A stretch of DNA of 64,000 nt from Whalleya microplaca (lineage: Eukaryota; Ascomycota; Sordariomycetes; Xylariales; Xylariaceae): assembly GCA_022497155.1 (NCBI GenBank), contig MU385713.1, forward strand, positions 496,001 to 560,000. Direction: 5' to 3'. The position numbers were made by a program, and so were the translations under genes. This document shows positions 56,888-64,000 of the stretch, piece after piece. The notes under the pieces are model-generated. The model was not told where the DNA came from and made no database searches. It saw only the letters and a list, made by a program, of their open reading frames with translations. Every line of letters begins with the position of its first letter. The stretch's first letter is position 1.

Positions 56888-59460
56888 AAACTCTGCATCT
56901 TCCCGGGTGAAGAAGCTCACAGAGGCCGAAGATGTCTTATGCTCTTCATTGGCAGGATGGACCACGGTGGAATGTACCCGGCCTACGCGTCGAATACTTG
57001 CGAGCAGTATTGGTATAGTTGTCCAGGGCGGAGTTCTCGGCCTTTCGTGGGATTGAGCGGATCATAGATTAATGGTGGCGAGACCGCACTCTTCCCAGGC
57101 GCGTTAAATGCGCTCGTGTGGGGTACTGAATCCTTGCCCTTGCCCTTGCCAATACTGGCAGGACTGGTGAACTAATCAGAGCCGATAGTAACGGTGCTGG
57201 ACAGCGGAACCACGCTGCTTAAGCTGAGAGTGACAAAGGCTCAGCCTGAGGCTCGTTGGCAAAGGTGAACCTGTTCGGTTCACGAGCCGCGGTACTGTCG
57301 CCTCTTCGTTTGTACCATCCTTCCATGGTAAGATGATGGATATTTGGATGGTATTCGAAGTGTCAGACCTTCTAGGTCCCCGACTCGGGTTGGTGGCCAT
57401 AGCCTGGTTGTGGGTTTGGTAACCTGCTATGATTTGTAGCGTAAGTCATATGTCTTAGCGTAATGAGATGGCAACTGTCATAGTGATATTGGCTTCATTG
57501 AGGTAGATCGGGCAAGGGTGATGGGGGAGGGGATAGGCAGGACGGCTGTGAGAGGATTACCAGGGTAGGAATGGTCCTCAGCTGGAGGATTCTCCTCTCT
57601 GGGGATTTTGGGTGAACGATGTAGTGCAACTGAAAGGGGACACCACTCTAGAGTGAGTGAACCAGAAGTTACTACATTAAAAGACCAACTCAATAAGACA
57701 TAATAGACTCATAATCCTACTAACCTAGTAACGCCAGACGCGCATAGCTGCCTGTGCGATATCGCCGGCAGTAAGCGAGTCCAGAAGTCTAAAGTTGGGC
57801 TGCGGTTAGTTACAAGACATATAATAGAATTTCAGTCGATTGACTAATGACAGGAACATGAAATCCGGCATCAACTCACCTGGACCAGACAATATGCGGG
57901 TCAGCAAGTTATCATAGTGACCAGCAGCGAGAATCAGCTCTCTGACTTGTTGGACCCTTGTTGGGGTCGATCACAGTCAGAAACTGGTGTATGGTCAGCT
58001 CTTCGCGGTCTTGATCTTCTCCTTTACGAGGAGCCATCATGGCTTCGGGGAGAAGATTCTGAGAGACAGTTAGTAATGAGACTTTACTTAGTGACTCAAG
58101 ATCTAAATCAACATACCAGAGGACGGTCGTAAGCTGGAGGCCAACGAAGACTGAACTACAAAGCTGGATCATAACAGGTGATTAGCAAATAGATCTTCCC
58201 AAGCAATCTGAGAAAGGCCGAATCAACATACAGCTGGTAAGTCTTCGAGGACACCTTTCCTGGCACAACTCTCAGAAGGCTTATGAGTGTTGTTTCTGCC
58301 ACCAGGAAGCCTTGACGCTTGCATCAGTTCGTCGGCTTTATTTTGCACGTCGACTTTACTCTGCAAGCGCTCACTTCGGAGGACCTCTACAACAGGGCCA
58401 CGATCTTCCTAGTCGGCCAGTACTGTATGAACGCCGACTAGGCGTTTGGCGTGGTGGCTGTTCCACGTTTGTACGGGTTCAGTTGTCCTTGGACTGCGGT
58501 CTGTATTTCGGAGGCTTTCGCTCGTTTTCAGCCTCAACGGTGCTTCTCTTGCACTTCCCACACGTCTGTTTGGGATGTCGAGCCAGATTATATAGGCGAA
58601 AGTGATGGGCATATATTGAATGTCCATGATGGTGTGGGAATACTCATCCTCCCAAAGACAAGGAGTGTATTTGCACGCCGCACAGGCGTGCCACACAGGC
58701 TTCCTTAACCACGGTCCTTGCGGTAGCTATCGGTTCCTCTAGCTCATACTTCGTTTGTTTCCCTCGAGCGTCTCAGGCGCAAGGATCTGGTTATCCGAGA
58801 TCCTGCCCTTATGGGTCTTGTTGATACCGTCATAGTTTCTTGTAATCCTAGTCAAGAACAGCTTGGAGAACTCAACAAGACTGGTGGACTCGAAGCGGTT
58901 TTGGGTGGTCCCGACCGAGGCCTTCAACTTAGCCATCGTGGCAGCTTAGCTGTCATCTGCGCCATCAGAGCTAACGCTTCTCGTCAATATACCTCTTGGT
59001 CATTGGGGTTTGGATGTATAGTACTCACCTGCAAATGATCGATTCATCGGGTTTATTGTCTCCCCGAAATTGTCACGCGCCGACGGGTTCGTCTGAACCA
59101 CTGCATCTTGAGAAGGCATGGGATCATAGGATCCCCTAGGTGCGTTTCTGCATTGGTAACCAACCAGTAGACTGGTTGGTCTGAACCGCGGCATCTAAGT
59201 CGTTGAAGATTTCAAGCCTCTGGGTGGCCGCGTCCCGTGTTCTTAGCTGTGAAGTCATCTCCAAGACTTGGTCTTCTCATCAAGGATCGCCTCAAAGTAT
59301 TGGCTGTCTTGATGTAAGGATTAGATGACAAAGCGTACAGTTCATTGAGAGCAGAAGTAGATGAAGAGATTGACGACGATAACGAGGTCGTCGAGCTAAG
59401 ACATCGACGACGCTCAGGGAATGTCTTTCCAAACGCCGACATGTGAAAAGAATCTGTCAA

Positions 59461-62400
59461 GACCGCATAAACCTAATATGCAAGCGAGCAAAGAGTCCTG
59501 CCATAACAGGTCCGTTAAAGTCCGACCATAACCGCCTGAAGCACCTGGACCAAGATGCCCCGTCGCCAATCCTTGCCGAAAGCTCGGCCAAATAAATGGA
59601 AGGGAATCTAGGTTGTGGGAACCATCTCCTCGTGCCACCTTATTCCGATTCCAGTAGACACGAGTGACTTGGCCCCAATCCTGGATAGGCGCGATCTTGA
59701 TAGATCCGACAAGACCTTGTCGTCCACTATATGTTGGGTGAGTTCCCTTGACCCATATAGGTTTATCTTATGGTGTTGATGTATTTACCTAGTCTTCGAG
59801 AAAGTCGGGAAAATGTGTCTTCGTCCTCAGAGTTGACGAGGCTCTGACGGGGATGTCACAAGGGCTCATTAAGGGCCCTTGTGACATGGGAGGAAGTGGA
59901 CTGAGGCTAGGGCTCATCCCAGAGTCCACTGTATCATGGTGACAGGAGAAGACAAAGTTTTTAAAGTGGTTGAGACTGTTGGAAATCTCTAAACATATGG
60001 TGGGAACCAGTATGTGAAGAGGAGAAGTGAAATATGAATAGAGTAGTAAAGTGGTGGGTTGTGTGCTTTGTGTTGTTGGAAAAGTTGAAATGGGAAAAGA
60101 ATTTTGGAGGGGGGCAGGGCCGGTATATATAGATAATCAGGCCTCTGTGGACACCCTGCCTGACTCATTGGTGCCTCACCCCAGAGGCACAGTGCCTGCA
60201 TCGTGACTAGTAGTTTGTGACTCTCGAAGAAGGCACACAAGGTCCAGCCACAGGGCCGGACCTCGCAGAGCGGATCCTGGATCCGCGAGGGAGTCACACG
60301 GATCCGCATGATAGGCCGCGAGGCTAGTCGACGAGGCTGAACCTTCCTCCTATTTGTCTCGGCAGCAAGGCAAACTGTTTCAAAGTGAACACTCCCCCTA
60401 CTAGTCAGGCATGAACCTAGCCTGTAAAAGAGTCAGGCACTGTTTATCTGGCAACAGCCTAGGACAGAGTTTCAATCTGCCTAATAGCTCTAGGCATTCA
60501 CATTCAGTGGCACTATGCCAACACCATGGCTCCGCATTTAATATGGCAAGGGCTTGGTCAGCTCCTTGTGACACATTTCCTTTGTTGAATCTCTTAGACT
60601 CGATGTACAATCCAAGATCCCGGTTTGGCCTTGCCCATATAGTCAGGCACTGACCCTTACCCATCAGAAAAGGGGATGGACGCAGGTATGTTTCACTATA
60701 GGTGGCAGGGAAACAAAATTGTTGACTATACCTATGTTAGGTTTCCCGGATTTTACTCGGCTGACACGTTAGCCAAGTCTACACAAAATGGGTCTATGTT
60801 AACTTAGATGAGCTGTGATCTTTGTATATAGAATGTACTTTTGGACGGCTGACACCTCTTCCAAACTCAAGCTTCTTTCCTCAGCCTTAGTAGAATGGCC
60901 AATAGGCTACGCGAATTCTTCTAGATCTGATGGACCGGCACTATGGTTTATCATTTGTGTTGATATTAGGGCGTTAAACATATATTCTTGGTCAGCTAAA
61001 CGTTGAATAGCCCAATGTGGTAGATTTATATTGATCCTTGACTAATTGTCACTTCAGTCTCGGCCCGCGGTCTTGTAGCAAATGTTAGTGGGATCAAAGA
61101 ACTACACCTGTATTTATATCGAACACACTCAAGCCCTCTAGAGTCCGTCAGTATGATACATTTGACTACGAGCTGCCAGAAACGAGAGTCAAAAATTTAT
61201 AGCAACGCCTGGTATAGAAATAAGCTCAGGAATGAGATGACTTCCGTTTCAAGAATGGGTTTTGGTCAACATATTCCCATATGATAACTTGCCTGATTGT
61301 TCCGCCCATTTAGGCTGACATATGTTCTCATCATAGTGCGTTGTATTTGATATGAGTATATACAGCTATCGGGAATTACACAGGAATCTTTGGCTTTATC
61401 GTGTCAAGTTTTAGCCGCATTTGACTTCTACAAGTAACTAGTCGCGCTGTCACGCATTGTTGATGTAATAGCCAGGGCAAAGCCCGTACCCGAAGCATTC
61501 CTTTCTCTTATCATCAGTGAAAGGAACAATCTTCAATACATACAGCTTCACCAAGTCATTTGTACTCCTAGCACTGCACGTACTACCCCTACCTAATTAG
61601 AGTTAGCTGTACTGTCTTCCAGTCCCTAGGAGTGCTATGGATTTATTTACATGAACCAGAGTGCCATATAATGTATAGGACCCTGAGGCATCGCAACACG
61701 CGCAGTATTGTAGGTAGGTATTAGCAGTAACGAGTCAACTCGCAAACAGAACGGGACAGATTTCTATGCTTTGCGACAAATGGGAAGACGGATCCAGTGC
61801 CAGAGTAGGAATATTGTATAATATGTAAGCAAAGAAGTCAACCGGAGGCATTTGGAGAATAAAGGGGACACGTCACTCGGGGCTTCAGGCTGTCAGTGAA
61901 GAGAAGTGGCCATAAGGCTTCTATTACCCTAGAAAGAGCCTATCTACTGTGTGTGTACATGCGATGGTGAGCTATGGTTGTTTCCACTGTTGCTGTTAGG
62001 GATCAGGTGAGGTGTGAGGTGAGGTTGTGCTGCTATCAGGTATGTAGTGATTGATTATGATTAGTCAGATATCCGGCAATGTCAAGCAGTCAGGCACTGT
62101 GGCAGGTAAAGCAGGACACTTGTAGGAATGTTTGGCGAGCAGCTGCTTTGATTCAATGGTCTGGCTAGAAGCACTTTCTAGGATACCAATCCTACACCGC
62201 AGAAGTTTCCAAGGACCTTTTGATTCGTTCTCATTAATAAGCATCAGTAATGTCGAGAAAGCCAGCATGGTAATCAAGCTCCAACGGAAAAAGGAAAGTT
62301 ACCTAGGATTGCGCTAATGGACTAAATACACAAACAACGCTTTCAACCTAATGTTAGGTTACGGCTTGCAGATCCCCCTGTTCATCGTATTGGCATACAG

Positions 62401-63162
62401 CTGCGGAGAGAAATCTGATTGTGATTCATAAGGCGGCGGTATTCTTGCAGCATTAGGACCTGTAGGAAAGGGAGGTGGCCCCAACAGTCTCTGACGTGTG
62501 TGGATGACTGGACATGGAGCTACCCAGACAGGTGGAGTCAACAAAACGCCGCACACTTTCACCAAAACACTACGTATTAATTAATTCATATCAATTCTAA
62601 TGTATATGAAATAAGATATTAAAAATTGCTTCATTAATCTTAAGAGTGTATAATTGCTGGTTATAATTTTTTGCATTTTATCCAAGTAACTCTTCAGCTT
62701 ATAAGTGTTATGTATTATATATTGGCGTTTGGCCCGTATGCGAGCTTTTGCTGACTCCACCTGCCAGACTACCCAGCCACAGTTCGGGAAGAGCTGTTGC
62801 GCCACCGTTGCGGCAGATGTGGGTATCATCAGGAACATGATGTGGCTTGGGCTTCTGGTCTGTTCTGTACTAAGCTTAGAAACTGGACACGAAGCAAAAA
62901 TTCCTTTCCTTCTCTTCACCTACCTCCCAGTCCTTCCCATTCACCGAGCTCGCTCAATTTCCATTGGTTGACCAATATGCTCACGGCAGCGCAGTTGTCT
63001 GCCTGCTTGCTAATTGTGCCACTACCACCTTGAGGCTAACGTGTCTTCGACCTGCTATTCCAATCTTCCATTTCCTGGGCTTCCTCTTGGAGCCATCATT
63101 GATTCTCTGCTTCTCTTGATATCCTTGTATCGTTAGACGGATAGTCACACAACGTCGCAAAC
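59461..63162. other. 3.7 kb region without a recognised gene
   Basis: Holds a perfect 11 bp hairpin sequence at 59855-59885 and GGATCC-rich palindromes near 60270. The word AGTCAGGCACTG occurs at about 60431, 60641 and 62088. A segment near 59640 resembles the 35 bp minisatellite at 56.7 kb. Short open frames (59989-60309, 60401-60664, 62065-62277 and 62581-62919) have no motifs. Confidence 0.45.
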
Positions 63163-63807
63163 ATGTCGGACATCGCGAGTGTATACATGAGCACCCCTCC
63201 TATCGCGAGGTAAGCTTTGGTCAGCTCTACTTGACTGCCAGCCGCGTCTTGCTAACGGCACCTTCACAGGACGGTGGCGACCACCATATTCCTCTGCTCT
63301 GTGGGCGTCTACACGGGCATGTTGTCGGGCGGACCCTTTATCTTCCACTGCTCGCTCCTCTTCAAATTCCCGCCCGCGGTACATCGACTCGTGACGAGCT
63401 TCCTGTTGACGGGACCGGGCATGGGCGTTCTACTTGATACCTATTTCGGTATGTGCATTGCAGTTGGTATGGCCAGGACATATACTAATGTCAAGCTCTA
63501 GTCTTCACATATCTGAGTCAGCTTGAGAAAAGCAACTCCAAATTTACCAGGAAAGAGGACCTTATATGGTATCTAATGTTTGTGGGCAGCGTCATAATTG
63601 TAGGTGCTATATCCGCTTCGGCATTCCGACGACACTCCCTCCAACCTTTCCTTACGTTTTCATATTCCCCTTCTCGCAGCCTTCCCCTTCAAAGTACCTC
63701 ATATATCTGCCCGCATGGTGATGATCCTACGGCTATCGCGGTTCCTGGAAATGAGGAAGATTACCCCTGCACTGTTGGCTGGCCCGTTTATTCGCATACC
63801 TCATTAG
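63163..63807 (+). CDS. Short Derlin (Der1)-family protein, possibly truncated
   Basis: Exons 63163-63209, 63270-63448, 63502-63603 and 63680-63807 (introns 60, 53 and 76 nt) join in frame to 151 residues. The start M-S-D-I-A-S-V-Y-M-S-T-P-P-I-A-R-T and the following helices with G-P-F-I-F-H, R-L-V-T-S-F-L-L-T-G-P-G-M-G-V-L-L-D-T-Y-F, L-S-Q-L-E and D-L-I-W-Y-L-M-F-V resemble ER membrane Derlins, rhomboid pseudoproteases of ER-associated degradation. The loop-1 W-R motif reads H-R here. The protein ends early, around half to two-thirds of usual Derlin length, so it may be a decaying duplicate or the last exons may be misread. Confidence 0.6.
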
Positions 63808-64000
63808 GGCCAGTCCGGAGTGTGGGCACGGTGGGATGTCTTAATGGATGACTCGAGCGAAGTCTCCGGACTTGTTTGCTCGGGTGGTTTCTAGCGCCCT
63901 ACATAATTATCTTTCTGTCTTGGTTTCTTTCGTCTTCGCCAACCCTCTGTTTTTCCATTGAATATAGAGGAGCGTACTTACTAACCAAGTCATCAGACCT
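63808..64000. other. Window end downstream of the Derlin-like gene
   Basis: 193 bp with no recognised feature; further C-terminal Derlin sequence was sought here and not found. Confidence 0.4.

Larger units (their letters stand above)
53557..59460 (-). other. Series of minus-strand open frames, unresolved hypothetical locus or decayed gene(s)
   Basis: A run of exon-sized frames with coding-like composition but no recognised family. Examples are 59212-59460 (Ser-rich, then N-T-L-R-R-S-L-M-R-R-P-S), 58739-58936 (A-K-L-K-A-S-V then F-S-K-L-F-L-T-R-I), 57912-58172, 57176-57400, 56501-56965 (D-L-S-R-V-L-L-I-E-G then R-D-L-D-R-Y-F) and 53739-54182 (Pro/Ser/Gln-rich). Some ends look like splice sites (GTGAGT near 59030). 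Minisatellites interrupt the stretch at 54.6 and 56.7-56.9 kb. A V-Y-W-N-R-N-K-V-A motif occurs both near 56.7 kb and near 59.64 kb, suggesting internal duplication. I cannot say whether this is one long gene, several, or remains. Confidence 0.3.

Noticed and set aside
56501..56965. Repeated L-Y-N-R-T-Q peptide as a second RiPP precursor
   Set aside because: The repeat comes from an 18 bp minisatellite, there is no signal peptide or Lys-Arg/basic cleavage pattern, and no modifying enzyme is near.
1..64000. CRISPR arrays, rRNA or tRNA genes
   Set aside because: No array of equal spaced repeats with unique spacers, no rRNA-like sequence, and no tRNA T-loop/acceptor pairing was noticed. A covariance scan would be needed to exclude a tRNA formally.

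Overview
The window is nuclear DNA of a filamentous ascomycete (Pezizomycotina). The evidence is frequent 44-60 nt GT-AG introns with CTAAC-like branch sites, the fungal gene families present, the end of a highly reducing polyketide synthase, and a retrotransposon block mutated in the manner of repeat-induced point mutation (RIP). Sordariomycetes is plausible but not proven.

Layout. 1-2.7 kb: ER-KR-ACP end of a polyketide synthase that starts before the window. 2.9-20.8 kb: mostly conserved housekeeping genes, namely CutC-like, a Myb/SANT-like protein, Gep4-like PGP phosphatase, ORC2, a GFA/CENP-V-type zinc protein, a small membrane protein, RFC4, ARG7 and a PTH11-type rhodopsin-fold membrane protein. 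21.09-34.82 kb: one 13.7 kb insertion made of two nested LTR retrotransposons. The outer has 214 bp LTRs and a perfect ATACG target duplication; the inner is 11.5 kb with 227 bp LTRs. Both lack intact genes. 35.4-48.4 kb: a previously unremarked candidate biosynthetic cluster of the dikaritin (ustiloxin/phomopsin-type) RiPP class. 48.4-64 kb: gene-poor accessory DNA with a BTB/POZ gene, degenerate Myb-like exon copies, minisatellites, unresolved minus-strand open frames and a short Derlin-family gene.

The cluster is the main discovery. A small secreted-type precursor (43116-42841, minus) carries three 19-residue repeats ending in a conserved V-D-F-x-x-V-G-D-E-Y decamer, separated by Lys-Arg (Kex2-type) sites. 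Around it lie two UstYa/DUF3328 oxidase genes, a membrane-anchored tyrosinase, an O-methyltransferase, a 14-TM-type MFS transporter and a zinc-site MetE-like protein. The inferred route is entry of the precursor into the secretory path, Kex2-type cleavage, cyclisation by tyrosinase and UstYa proteins, methylation, and export. Two splicing anomalies (a 39 nt intron needed in the precursor and a GG instead of GT donor in one UstYa gene) raise the question of whether the cluster still works. The cluster borders the RIP-mutated transposon block directly.

All exon-intron models were built by eye from reading frame, splice motifs and family motifs. No alignment or database search was run.
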